This document shows positions 1 to 9,060 of a DNA stretch of 25,813 nt, one piece after another. Made by a program: the position numbers and the translations under genes. Within the stretch, counting starts at the first letter, position 1. Each line of letters begins with the position of its first letter. The notes under the pieces are model-generated. The model was not told the origin of the DNA and did no database searches. It saw nothing but the letters and a program-made list of their open reading frames with translations. This stretch comes from Chara braunii (lineage: Eukaryota; Streptophyta; Charophyceae; Charales; Characeae). The DNA lies in NCBI GenBank assembly GCA_003427395.1, contig BFEA01000193.1, positions 1,566,714 to 1,592,526 of the forward strand, written 5' to 3'.

Positions 1-240
1 CCCTCCTCCTCCCTCCGCTGCTCCTCCCCTTTGGCGCTCCACCCTCCACCGATCCTCCATTGTCCGGTTCGCGAATCCTCCCCCCGCGCCACTCCTCCCT
101 TTCCCTCCTTTCGCTCCTACACCCTCCACTGCTCTTCCCCCTCCTCCGCTCCTCATCGATCCGCTCCTCCACCTTCTACCGCTCACATCTGCCCCCTCGG
201 CTGCTCCTCCTTCATGCTGTCGAGCGCACGGTTCCCGCAA
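1..240. repeat. Pyrimidine-rich low-complexity DNA
   Basis: Almost purely C/T, with recurring imperfect blocks of the type CGCTCCTCC and CACCCTCCAC. Open frames here encode only Ser/Pro/Leu-rich low-complexity peptides in two overlapping frames, which is what composition alone predicts. It may be a decayed minisatellite or the edge of an element cut by the window. Confidence 0.6.
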
Positions 241-583
241 GCAAGGGGACCTTCTCGGCCGCGTCACGCAGGATTTGGCAGGACTTTTAGTCGTGGAGCA
301 TTGCCGCTCCGACTGAGTGCGCCAGCCATACCTCTCGCGAACCCCTACGACAGGATAGGGCCACGCGAGGTATAACTTACCTCCACCTGCGGGAGTTGTC
401 ACCATTCCTTAGGTGGGCGTATCCCCGCCGAGCTACCAGTCCACAGTACGAAAACTTTTACATGTAATCGCAGAGGTGGACCAGCCGAGGGCGTTTTCTC
501 GTACGCTGTAGCATAGGGGGTAAGCGTGGTTCCACGCATTTATCAGACCCGTATGCAATTCGGCGCACTGGGGGGCTGAAGTA
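241..583. other. Unassigned non-coding stretch
   Basis: Mixed-composition DNA. I see no repeat, RNA gene or protein family in it. Confidence 0.5.
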
Positions 584-703
584 CCAAGCGCGACTCGTCG
601 TCGGTCGACTATGACACATCCTCCCAAGCGCGACTCGTCGTCGGTCGACTAGGACGCATCCTCCCAAGCGCGACTCGTCGTCGGTCGACTAGGACGCATC
701 CTT
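584..703. repeat. Three-copy 40-bp tandem repeat
   Basis: The unit beginning CCAAGCGCGACTCGTCG starts at 584, 624 and 664, exactly 40 bp apart. Copies 2 and 3 are identical over nearly their whole length; copy 1 differs by a few substitutions (ATGACACATCC instead of AGGACGCATCC). The minus-strand open frames over it are a by-product, since 40 is not a multiple of three and each copy is read in a new frame. The near identity suggests recent expansion. Confidence 0.95.
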
Positions 704-914
704 CTTACCACACGTTACACCACGCCAGAATAAAAGTCAGATCAATCGTACAAAAAAAAAATACTCCTAGTCCCTTTAGTGTCCAACCCATAACCTTCTC
801 ATACGAAAATCAGTTAGGTATCGCGCGCGTGTTTTAATATAAAACCGCGCGGATGCAAGGCTTTCTCATATCACTTAAGCCATGCAAGCATTCACAAGCG
901 GTCACAATGATGGC

Positions 915-1175
915 GTACTATGTAGTACCCATAATCGCGTGGTCCTCGATAGTCTCGAGGGTCACGTTCAACATTCAAGTGTCGACTGACACGCGCCTTG
1001 AGGGGTTAATCTCTCGACACTAGACAACCGCCAAGGCGGTTGAGAACCACACCCTCTTCTGCACCCTCAGAAAATGGGTGGTACACAGGTTCCGGCCTGT
1101 GGTGACAGTCAACCCTTAGGATCATGGAGCCAAGCTCCATCATCCAGGGCCTAGAAAGAAGTCAAGGGATTTGAC
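915..1175. repeat. Cluster of short hyphenated palindromes
   Basis: Perfect short inverted repeats follow each other: GTACTA/TAGTAC (915-928, loop 2), CCTCGA/TCGAGG (944-960, loop 5), GTGTC/GACAC (979-992, loop 4), AACCGCC/GGCGGTT (1026-1041, loop 2), GGTT/AACC (1038-1048), CACAGG/CCTGTG (1084-1101, loop 6), ATGGAGC/GCTCCAT (1124-1140, loop 3), GTCAA/TTGAC (1161-1175, loop 5). No reading frame spans them. They could be structured RNA, remnants of an element end, or protein-binding sites. Function is unknown. Confidence 0.75.
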
Positions 1176-1961
1176 TTTGACGGCTGCCACGGACATCAAC
1201 ACCCAACTATGAAAAATCAACAAGCGAAATCACTCAATAAATAAAAAGGCATCCCAACACCCATATTACTAAAAAAACTCGAGATAAATAAAAGAGGGGA
1301 GAATAAACCCATCATATATGCAGATCGCATGACACATGGTTGTTATTCTCACTGCCTCCAAAGTAAGACTCGTATACCAAGCTCCAAAATACTAACTTGC
1401 ATAAAACACAAACACATACGAAAGTAGCATTACCATGCACCAACGTGGTCAACTTTATTGTTCTCTGTAACTCATTCCACGCCTCACACACTCAAGCCCC
1501 AACCATTGTCAAACTTTCCATAAAAACCCATCAATTCTTTATAATGGTCATTAAAAGAAGTCTGGTTAAAACTTTTAAAGAAACATATCAAATCTCAAGG
1601 CTAAGGCATCAAGCTGAGGTACATGTGTAAGCAAAGTTGTGTCGTGAGCCGACGAGTCGACGATCAACCAACCGACCTGTTATAAAAAAAAACAGAAGAC
1701 GATCCTCGTAGAACCGAGCTGAACTAGTCAAATCTTGAATTAAAAACGGTCAAGAAGGACCTGTTACACAACACAGGCCAAATCCCAAATACTTGAACTT
1801 TAAGTGTACGGAGAATAAATCCCGATATCACATCTCACTCAAAACCTCGTAAGCCTAGATCTTAAATCTATTTCTCCAATGGATCTCAAAGAATAAGGGA
1901 ATTCTAGCAACATCTCCCCTATACAGGGTGGATTGTCAAGAATTCTCCTACCAGAATATAA
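1176..1961. other. A/T-rich non-coding stretch
   Basis: AT-rich DNA with no recognisable gene. A 77-codon open frame at 1397-1630 resembles no family I know and is probably chance. Confidence 0.5.
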
Positions 1962-2330
1962 TCTAACTCTTTAAAACTAGGAAAATTTTGGCAGCGCTTC
2001 CCGTATGAAAAGTGTCTTTTCAGAATTTATACGAGGCTAAATATAAAATTCAGCAATAAATTTGACTTCACAAAGTCAAATTTTGTCTAACTCTTCGATT
2101 TAGTAAAAATTTAGGCAGCACCTCCCCTAAAAAAGTAGGTTTCCAGATTTTAACTAAGCCAGATATAAACTCAGACAAAAGTTGAACTTTTGAAAGTCAA
2201 AATTTGACTAACTCCTTGGTTTTGTAGAAATTTCGGCAGCGCTTCCCGTAGGAAAAGTAGCTATCCAAAATTTATATAGAGCCAAGTAAAATAAAAGATC
2301 CCAGAAAATACGTGAACTTGATCTAGGGAA
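1962..2330. repeat. Diverged ~122-bp tandem repeat, three units
   Basis: Three units start near 1962, 2086 and 2207. Each has CTAACTC, then an A/T stretch, then GGCAGCRCYTCCC (GGCAGC at 1990, 2114 and 2235, spacings 124 and 121), then A-rich DNA and an AATTTATA-like segment. The first unit ends in a strong hairpin: AAATTTGACTT at 2058-2068 pairs with AAGTCAAATTT at 2073-2083 over a 4-nt loop. A degraded version sits at about 2181-2200 in the second unit. A fourth CTAACTCC start near 2359 suggests the array was longer. GGCAGC-CTCCC tandem repeats of this style occur in non-coding parts of some plant LTR retrotransposons; that attribution is inference. Confidence 0.8.
2058..2083. repeat. Perfect 11-bp inverted repeat
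   Basis: AAATTTGACTT and AAGTCAAATTT are separated by CACA. It lies at the end of the first ~122-bp unit, so it is part of that repeat family. Confidence 0.9.
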
Positions 2331-2700
2331 AACTTAACTCAAAAAAATGCAGAAATTGAACTAACTCCTATAGCTCCAGCACATGGCGAGCACTTAAAGA
2401 CTACCGTGTTAAGCAGGAAAAATGGGAAGAACTTGAACAAAAAGACAAGGCTTTGCTAACAAGCATGTCATGTCAACAACTCATTCAGCCAGTTCAAAAA
2501 TAAGGGTTCGTTCATCCAAAGTTTTCATCTTCCACTTCTCCTTATCACAAAAAAACATAAGTCATATATCTTACTTAGTCCATTAACCTTCCAAGTTGTT
2601 CTCAGTTAGACCCCATGCAATCACTTAACACACTGGCTTGGACTATCCTCACAAGGAGAAGAGTTAAACCTTTGTCAACAAGCAAATCTGACTGACTTAG
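2331..2700. other. Non-coding stretch between tandem arrays
   Basis: Nothing recognisable apart from a possible eroded CTAACTCC start of a further ~122-bp unit near 2359. Confidence 0.45.
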
Positions 2701-3477
2701 CAAGGCGACTGGATCAGTCGGGAAGACCTCATCTCCAACCCCAGTTCAATGTCTTAGGCAAACGAGCAAGGCAACCGGATCAGTCAGGAGGACCTCATCT
2801 CCAGCCCCAGTTCAATGTCTTAGGCAAACGAGCAAGGCGACCGGATCAGTCAGGAGGACCTCATCTCCAACCCCAGTTCAATGTCTTAGGCAAACGAGCA
2901 AGGCGACCGGATCAGTCAGGAGGATCTCATTTCCAGCCCCAGTTCAATGTCTTAGGCAAACGAGCAAGGCGACCGGATCAGTCAGGAGAACCTCATCTCC
3001 AACCCCAGTTCAATGTCTTAGGCAAACGAGCAAGGCGACCGGATCGGTCAGGAGGACCTCGTCTCCAACCCCAGTTCAATGTCTTGGGCAAACGAGCAAG
3101 GCGACCGGATCAGTCTGAATAACCTCATTTCCAGCCCCAGTTCAATGTCTTAGGCAAAAAGAGCAAGGCGACCGGATCAGTCTGAAGGACCTCATTTCCA
3201 GCCCCAGTTCAATGTCTTAGGCAAAACGAGCAAGGCGATCGGATCAGTCTGGAGGACCTCATTTCCAGCCTCAGTTCAATGTCTTAGGCAAACGAGCAAG
3301 GCGACCGGATCAGTAAGGAGGACCTCATCTCCAGCCCGAGTTCAATGTCTTAGGCAAACGAGCAAGGCGACCAGATCGGTCAGGAGGACCTCATCTCCAA
3401 CCCCAGTTCAATGTCTTAGGCAAAACGAGCAAGGCGACTGGATCAGTCTGGAGGACCTCATTTCCAGCCCCAGTTCA
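2701..3477. repeat. 66-bp minisatellite, 12 copies
   Basis: Units begin at CAAGGCGAC-like sequence at 2701, 2767, 2833, 2899, 2965, 3031, 3097, 3164, 3231, 3297, 3363 and 3430. Spacing is 66 bp, or 67 where one A is inserted in the GGCAAA(A)CGAG segment. The consensus runs through GACCGGATCAGT, GGAGGACCTCAT, CCAGCCCCAGTTCAATG and TCTTAGGCAAACGAGC. Although 66 is a multiple of three, no frame stays open, so it is non-coding. Copies from 3097 on share variants such as CAGTCTG and CATTTCC, showing local sub-family amplification. There are no unique spacers, so it is not a CRISPR-like array. Confidence 0.97.
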
Positions 3478-4126
3478 AATCATCGCAGGCATACATCGTG
3501 GATTTCATTTCAGGCAGATAAATTTAGACAAACATAGTAAATTCCCCCTGATTCAGTTAAAGTCTTGAATTAAAGTAAAGGAAATATGTAAAAAGTCAGA
3601 CTCAGTCAAACTGAATGAAGGGTGGTATAATTAGGTGTATGCGGGATCTTAAGGGAGATCGAGTCGGCCTACCTCAAAGTTCTCTGCCTTCAGGGCCCCG
3701 CCTGGACCCCGGCAGAGCTCCCACAATCGGTGGGGCGAACCTCCCACAGAGGCCTTGGCACGGATTACGGGTTTCAATTCCGCCTGCCGTCTTCCTCTCT
3801 GAACCACAAGGCTAGACTGAGAGTGAGAAGGGTAGAAGAAGAGAAGTTGAGTCACTCAGATACAAGGCAGTGCGCTCAGACTCGCGTGAGAGGGCCTTGA
3901 AGTCTTGACGCGCCTGAGGGCCCCGCAATGGTGGCCGAACTCGCAATAGGATGGTCAACCCTTGGCCAAACGCAGAACAGCAGCACCCTGACGAACCTCC
4001 AAATATCAGTAATAACTCCTTTGCACAGCCCAATGACTTGATCGGGGCCCGGAGTCACCTTTTGTGATAATTTATATGCGATTATCCAGATTCCGATGTT
4101 TCGCAGAAAACCTCCAAGATCATAGT
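3478..4126. other. Unassigned stretch after the minisatellite
   Basis: Short open frames on both strands (for example 3615-3815 plus and 3812-4033 minus) overlap one another and match no family I recognise. I see no gene. Confidence 0.45.
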
Positions 4127-4146
4127 AAACCCGAACGGGTTTTTTG
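4127..4146 (+). repeat. Hairpin followed by a T run
   Basis: AAACCCG and CGGGTTT (4127-4142) are separated by AA, and T's continue to 4145. The shape resembles a bacterial intrinsic terminator, but nothing else here is bacterial, so it is recorded only as an inverted repeat. Confidence 0.6.
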
Positions 4147-4871
4147 TAACTGTGAATCCAAAGGCCTAGTAAAGAGTCAACTCCATACCGTACATTTCGC
4201 TCTCTCAGACTAGGTTGTTGCTACACAGCCTAGAAAGGCCGCCTTCAAACAGGGCACACGCCCGTATCTTTTTCGAGATGCTGTCAAAGAAAACTCAGTC
4301 GGGAACCGCGCTTACAACCAGTTGCAAGCGAGCGCAGCGCAGAAAGTGTGGCAAAGTGTAGCAAGGCCAACTATGCACACCAACCCCAGCGTACGCAGCT
4401 ATCGCACGCAGTAGTATCTAGTCAACGCAGTGGTCGTACGCAGTGATATGCAGCTAAACCCTGCGTACACAACCAGCGTTGTGTGCACATCTCAAAGTGC
4501 ACAGCTACAGCAGCGAACGCTACTTCGAGCACACAGCAGTACCACTGGCCTCGACAGCAGCAAGCGGATTCCAATATGACCCCTTCTTACAAATGCACAA
4601 CCACAGTGCCGCTGATTCCAGCAACGGCCCAGGTACCACAGTTCGCCCCTGCTGAGGACAGTTAACAGCATCGCCCAGGTACGTAGTAGAAACTTGGGCT
4701 ACTTCAAACTGACGCAGCAGCCTTGACCTGCGTCGAACAGCGGCTGTGTTGATAGTCAGACCAACTTGGGGGTAACGGGAGCGGTGCAACACCGAAGGTA
4801 CGACAATAGCTCACCAGCAACACTTCCTGGCTTTATAAATGATAACCAAGGTGTATGCAGGCGTCGACCAT
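4147..4871. other. Non-coding stretch with CGCAG-type motifs and one hairpin
   Basis: Contains scattered GTACGCAG/CACGCAG motifs (about 4390-4460) and a perfect inverted repeat ACACAAC-CAGC-GTTGTGT at 4467-4484. The frame at 4483-4665 is Gln/Thr-rich with no domain I can identify; it could be an eroded low-complexity gag region, but this is weak. Confidence 0.4.
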
Positions 4872-4921
4872 GCAGAGCATTACCACGACCAAGAACGCAG
4901 AGCATTACCACGACCAAGAAC
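4872..4921. repeat. Two-copy 25-bp tandem repeat
   Basis: A unit beginning GCAGAGCATTACCACGACC is exactly duplicated at 4872 and 4897. The copies are identical over 25 bp, so the duplication is recent. It abuts the (CT)n tract. Confidence 0.95.
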
Positions 4922-4947
4922 GCGTCACCTATCCCGTTCTCATTGTT

Positions 4948-4952
<5 letters not shown>

Positions 4953-5023
<71 letters not shown>
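4953..5023. repeat. (CT)n microsatellite, about 35 repeats
   Basis: An uninterrupted CT dinucleotide tract. Open frames across it encode Leu-Ser repeats on plus and Arg-Glu repeats on minus; these are artefacts of the microsatellite and not genes. Confidence 0.99.
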
Positions 5024-5026
<3 letters not shown>

Positions 5027-5330
5027 ACGTGATAGCTCACGTGCTCACTACCCCGGACTTGCTGCAGGTAGGTATCCTCCAGCCCTTGTTCCCCCTTCCT
5101 ACTCCTCGATTCTTGCCACCCCTCTCCTCTACAGTGCACCTGGCCAACCTTCCTACCAAGTACAACCTTTTGCAGCCCGTAGTAACTCTCAACTAGCCTC
5201 ATACCCATACCAACATTCCGGTCCCTCAACAGCAACCATGGCTGCAGCCGTATCAGACTTGGCAGCAGCCGGTCCGACAACAACTTGGAGAGGGAAGCGT
5301 AGTCAATAGGCTTCAGCAGCAGTGAACCTT
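5024..5330 (+). other. Possible eroded Pro/Gln-rich coding remnant
   Basis: Plus-strand frames read Pro/Gln/Ser/Tyr-rich peptides such as PGQPSYQVQPFAARSN and, one frame over, PQQQPWLQPYQTWQQP at about 5225-5265. Two adjacent compositionally similar segments in different frames could be a frameshifted low-complexity gag or other disordered region. There is no domain, so this is tentative. Confidence 0.25.
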
Positions 5331-5950
5331 CTCAGGCCAGAGTAAGTATCATGACCCTTACAGTAACTTCCTTCGGCTTCACCTGATCCCTTCTCCAACA
5401 AAGTGACTTCCCTTTTTACTTTGCTGCTCCACCTCCCTTCTCTCTATCTTCCAACTAACCTTATTTTATGCACGCTCCCCCTCGACTCCTTCACTCTTCA
5501 CTCCGTTATCTCAGCCCCCTCTGCTTCTTTTCCTACCCTTGCTACCACTGAACACATCGACAACACCTGGCTGTTCACGCGGCCAGGCTTAATTGAAGTC
5601 ACGAGGTGTCAGCTCTGGGGTCAAGAGAAGATTCCAACAATGGTCAGAAGTAGGAAGAACTTGAATGTGGGAAGCATAACCCCCTATTTGAGCATGGGCA
5701 CGATAGCCCCAGCGCGTGCCCACTCCATAAAAAAAAATGCAGAAAAATGAGAATGAATCTTCCGCTAGAACATCGGCGGGTACATCGTAATCCTAGTGCT
5801 TTCGTGGCGCATCACCACTAGGTACTTATCTCCTCCACACACGGCTCGCCTCACGCTACTCCCATCGAAAGGACGAGCAGAATCGAATGAATCTTCCGCC
5901 GGATCGTGGAGGCACACACTGCATTCTCAGAACTCCTCCCGCCTTACTGC
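5331..5950. other. Unassigned stretch
   Basis: C/T-rich to about 5560, then mixed sequence. An open frame at 5403-5750 is low complexity and matches nothing I know. Confidence 0.4.
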
Positions 5951-6128
5951 TGCTGCCGACTCCGAGCAGGTAAGTGCCCACTTCCTCCTCCCTTACTTTC
6001 TCTCCCCTCCTTCTCTGGTTGGGCACTTCCCGTGTATGAACGCACCTGGCCTTCAGCTTGGCCAGTTTCGTTCAAAGTCAGACGGAAGACGATCACGAGT
6101 GACATGAAGACGAGGGAAGGGAGGAGAT

Positions 6129-6242
6129 TGCGGTCGCTGCTACTATGGTGAGCACGTCAGCAAGCGAGGAGATGAATACTACGAGAAATCGACCAACAAG
6201 CGCCATGGCAAAAATAAGCTCGGCCATGACCACGGGCCGTAG
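6129..6242 (+). pseudogene. Possible remnant of a gag zinc knuckle (copy 1)
   Basis: Read from 6129, the frame gives CGRCYYGEHVSKRGDEYYEK, followed by Lys/His-rich residues and a stop at about 6240. The order Cys, two Tyr, Gly-Glu, His, Arg recalls a CCHC retroviral-type knuckle with the second Cys and the spacing eroded and the last Cys replaced by Gly. A second similar segment lies at 6570-6640. Protein context is absent, an in-frame stop sits just upstream (6105-6107), and it could be chance. Confidence 0.25.
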
Positions 6243-6563
6243 GGACAACCCCAACCTTGCTGCAGTCAGCCACTACCATGAGCCTCGCTCTGCACTCCCG
6301 TGGTATAAGCTCTGTAGCAGGCCTGCATCTTCACGAGCACGGATGCGGTCTGATCAGGTAAGTATATTCCACCTCTTCGACTTCTCCCCGTATCCCTCGT
6401 AGCCCCTTCGTCTTACTTCCGTTCTTCCCGGGCTCAATGCACCCGGTCAATATCGTAGCCGAGCGCACACAAACTGAAACAGGTGAATCCTATGCTCTTC
6501 ACCCGTCTCCATTGCCCGCTCACCCTTCTTCTATCCTCCTTGCGGATGGATAGCAAGGCGACG

Positions 6564-6640
6564 AAACGGAAGGGCGCATACTGTGCTGATGGTGAGCACC
6601 GCACCAGAGAGGATGACCTTCAACGCTCAGGGTCTGTGAT
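6564..6640 (+). pseudogene. Possible remnant of a gag zinc knuckle (copy 2)
   Basis: The frame reads KRKGAYCADGEHRTREDDLQ. It shares a GEH-x(2)-R-x-D arrangement and the DNA string ATGGTGAGCAC with the segment at 6129-6242, about 445 bp upstream. The two may be diverged copies of one ancestral segment. Coding origin is only a suggestion. Confidence 0.2.
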
Positions 6641-6844
6641 GAGCTCCCGGGCGACTACCGGGTAATCTTCGTTTGACAAGGTAAGAAAAAGGCCTCTACC
6701 ATGGGCGCTGCTCAGTTACTCGCCAAATGCCCATAGTAGGAGTGAGTCTCCCACATGAACATGAAAAGTTACGCTGCCATATTTTCACGCAGCCCTCCAC
6801 CATTGCAACGCCCAATCTGTTACTCTAGAGCCCAAACGGAGACC

Positions 6845-7500
6845 ACCACCGGATTCTCCATCCATCAGAACCCCAACTTCAACTCATACCTCACTTAAAT
6901 CGGTCCAAAAACGGACGAGATATGCCGGTTTTTCCTCCTCCCCGCCATATTTATTTTTCTCCAACACCTCCGCGCGCAGTCCTTTTTCCTCCTACCACCC
7001 TGCTCAGCTCTCTAACAGGCAAACTAACCATTCCATCTGATTCGCCTTGCCTAAAAACCCCCGTCTAGCTTCTTCTCTCGCTCAATTTCATTAAGAAACG
7101 AGCGAGATACTTCACTTCTCGTTTTCTGCCATATCTGTTTCCACTACCTCCCGTGTAGCTCATTTTGTGCATATCATCGAAACTACCTGCTCAACTGAAA
7201 ATTTGATGTTGCCATCGGATTCGCCCCCTCCCAAGACCTGAGGTTTGGTGTTTACTTCACCTAAATCTGTTAGGAAACGGGGGCGCTACAAATTTTTACC
7301 TTCACCACCATCTCCTCCCCTTCAAATCCGCCATGCCAATTCTTGAATGCACCTAGCGCCGCTTCGTGTCCAGATTCACCTTTCCCCTTTTGCTACCTTG
7401 GCTTGTCGTCTTCGTCACCCCCATCATTGCGCCCTTCGATACCCCGCTTGCACCCGGTACGAGGACTGAGCCAGATTCGCCCTCTTTTTCCTGCCATTGC
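6845..7500 (+). repeat. Diverged ~180-bp tandem repeat
   Basis: Landmarks recur in the same order: GGATTCKCC or TGATTCGCC (GATTC at 6852, 7039, 7218, with weaker ones at 7373 and 7474), then CACTTAAATC or CACCTAAATC, then AAACG-GCGAGATA or AAACGGGGGCGCTA, then GCCATAT and ACCTCC-CG. The first three intervals are about 187, 179 and 155 bp; the fourth is shorter. Sequence divergence is high, so the array is old. Confidence 0.65.
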
Positions 7501-7690
7501 TACCTCGGCTTCTGCCTCCGTAGTCATTGCCAAGATGCGTCCTAGCCTAGGCATGACTGCGCTCGGTTTGATCCCTTCAGCCGGACTGTGGTCGCAGAGG
7601 CCGAAATTTGCTAAGGAGTGTGTATCAACTCACCTGCCGAGTCGATCAGTCCTGAAGGCCGATGGCTGCAAGCGCTTGCAGCGGGTAGGC
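7501..7690. other. Tail of the ~180-bp array and linker
   Basis: The plus frame at 7343-7756 (137 codons) covers this stretch but is Ser/Pro-rich, starts inside the repeat array and has no recognised domain. I regard it as chance. Confidence 0.4.
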
Positions 7691-7734
7691 GGGTGCGGGC
7701 CTGCTACTAGGCCTTCACCGTGGGCCTGGGTGAC

Positions 7735-7905
7735 GCGGGTCCGGTGCAGATCTTAGTGGTAGGGACAAATATTCAGATGGGAATTTAAAAAACCGAAGTG
7801 GAGGCGAGTTCCATCTGACATGCCGCTGGGACAGCCTGCCGCACAGCCAAAACTTCGGCAGCCTCCCACCAGTGCCCCCTGCTCAGTCCCCACCTCTCGG
7901 AATAA
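7735..7905 (+). repeat. Module copy A flanking the SINE-like array
   Basis: The sequence from GGTGCAGATCTTAGTGGTAG through AATATTCAGATG, CTGGGACAGCC and CGGCAGCCTCCCACCAG recurs at 8435-8582 with moderate divergence. The two copies bracket the tRNA-related array at 8015-8340, so the array may have been inserted into or between copies of this module. Confidence 0.8.
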
Positions 7906-7907
7906 GT

Positions 7908-7975
7908 AAAATAATAAAAATAAAAATAAAGATAAAAAATAAGAATAAAAATAAAAAAATAAAAATAGCAGCATT
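7908..7975 (-). repeat. A/T-rich tail, (TTTTTA)n on minus
   Basis: On the plus strand this is AAAATAA/AAATAAA repeats. Read on minus it is a T-rich (TTTTTA)-like tail that lies 3' of the tRNA-like head at 8015-8071, the position expected for a SINE tail. Confidence 0.7.
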
Positions 7976-8014
7976 TCAACACGTGCTGCAAGCTCCCACT
8001 TACCCACCTTCAGT

Positions 8015-8340
8015 GGAGTTCGAGCTCAGGTCTGCGTTTCAACAGTTACGGGGATGTACCACTGAGCTAGGCCCGCAGGTGCCATTCCTACAAGCCTATT
8101 TCACACAGTCCGCTGGTGTACCAGTTGAGATAGGTCCACAGGCCTGTTCTCAACAGTTCGCGGGTGTACCAGTCTGAGCTAGGTTCGCAGGAGCTGGTCC
8201 CACAGGCCTGTTCCCAGCAGTTCATGGGGGTACCACCGAGCTAGGCCCGTCGGCAGCAGTTCCCACAGACCTATTTTCAGCAGTTTGTGGGCGTACCAAC
8301 TGAGCTGGGGTCCGCAGCTGCTGGTCCCACAGGCCTGCAA
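8015..8340 (-). mobile_element. tRNA-derived SINE-like element with five head copies
   Basis: On the minus strand the segment nearest the tail reads like a tRNA pol III promoter: an A box TAGCTCAGTGG (plus 8059-8069), and about 40 nt on, a B-box-like GCTCGAACTCC (plus 8015-8025), followed by the T-rich tail to 7908. Upstream on minus, the A-box segment with its flank is repeated. On plus, GTACCA-(A/G)-GAGCTAGG-like sequence starts at about 8056, 8118, 8166, 8230 and 8293 (spacings 62, 48, 64, 63), each preceded by CA(A/G)CAGTT-like and followed by CCACAGGCCTGTT-like sequence. Only the innermost unit has a recognisable B box. Known plant SINEs have one tRNA head, so this looks like internal tandem amplification. 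It could alternatively be a tandem repeat that only resembles a tRNA. Confidence 0.6.
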
Positions 8341-8434
8341 CACCCAACCCTCTCACCTTTCGCAGCAGGGTAAGGTTAACGGGCGGTGTATCCTTTGGTC
8401 ATGGTTGCCCAGGCTTCCACCACCCCGTGGGTCC

Positions 8435-8700
8435 TGGTGCAGATCTTGGCGGTAGTAGCAAATATTCAAATGAGAACTTTGAAGATCGAGGTGGGGGCGG
8501 TGTCCCATGGAACAACCGTTGGGACAGCCTTACCGTACAGCAAAAACTGCGGCAGCCTCCCACCAGTTCCCCCCTGGCCCCGCTGTAGCAATTCTTTAAA
8601 TAAGAACTTTGCAGGCCGAAGTGGCCTGCTGCTGGGACGGCTTGGGCCGCGCAGCCAGCACTGCGGGAACCTTTTACCGGCGCCCCTTGGCCTCGCCCAG
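8435..8700 (+). repeat. Module copies B and C flanking the SINE-like array
   Basis: Copy B (8435-8582) matches copy A at 7735-7905: GGTGCAGATCTTGG, CAAATATTCAAATGAGAAC, GGGACAGCCTTACCG, GCGGCAGCCTCCCACCAG. Copy C (8583-8700) is a shorter, more diverged repeat of the second half: AATAAGAACTTTGCAGGCCG, GCTGGGACGGC, GCGCAGCCAGCACTGCGG, GGCGCCCCTTGGCCTCGC. Open frames here are on both strands and low complexity. Confidence 0.7.
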
Positions 8701-9060
8701 GCATAGTTCAGCACCTTGTGGGACCCTGGTGGGCATGCTCGCACTCAAACCTGTCACAACAAACCGTGGTTGGCGGACGGGGCACCCGCAGCGACTCCCG
8801 CCACCAAGGTTTCTTTCCTCCTCGTGGGCTAATTACCCACCGGCTCGCATGCACATTGAACTCCCCGGTCCAAGTATCAAGACGGGTAGACAGAGGAATT
8901 TTTGCCAGCATCCAGGACATGTCGGAACCCAAGCGGGCCTGTCGAAAGAGGCGCATGATCAAGGTCCTCGACTGCTGTAACGACCACCCGCGTCCGACAA
9001 AGTGGTAGTCAAGCCAGACCCAAGTGCCCGGCGTCGGTCTCGGACCCGGTCATCGGGTCA
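8701..9060. other. Unassigned stretch
   Basis: Overlapping short frames on both strands, none with a recognisable domain. Confidence 0.4.

Larger units (their letters stand above)
5055..6680 (+). repeat. Diverged modules: GTAAGT-like site, pyrimidine tract, GCACCTGG
   Basis: A similar arrangement recurs: GCAGGTAGGT near 5063, GCAGGTAAGT near 5969, TCAGGTAAGT near 6356, plus weaker ACAGGTGAAT near 6479 and CAAGGTAAGA near 6677. At least the first three are followed by roughly 60-80 bp of C/T-rich DNA, and then GCACCTGGCC (near 5137 and 6043) or GCACCCGGTC (near 6439). The first element resembles a 5' splice site and the tract a polypyrimidine stretch. Whether these are splice-like units or merely diverged copies of one repeat cannot be settled by eye. 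Confidence 0.4.

Noticed and set aside
2701-3477. CRISPR-like array
   Set aside because: The 66-bp units are contiguous with no unique spacers, and the context is eukaryotic.
3615-4058. Overlapping small frames on both strands
   Set aside because: Mutually overlapping, no domain, no start context; typical shadow frames in GC-richer DNA.
4127-4146. Bacterial intrinsic terminator
   Set aside because: The shape fits, but no bacterial gene or operon is nearby.
4756-5309. Long open frames on both strands across the (CT)n tract
   Set aside because: Their length comes from the microsatellite (Leu-Ser or Arg-Glu repeats), and the flanks have no domain.
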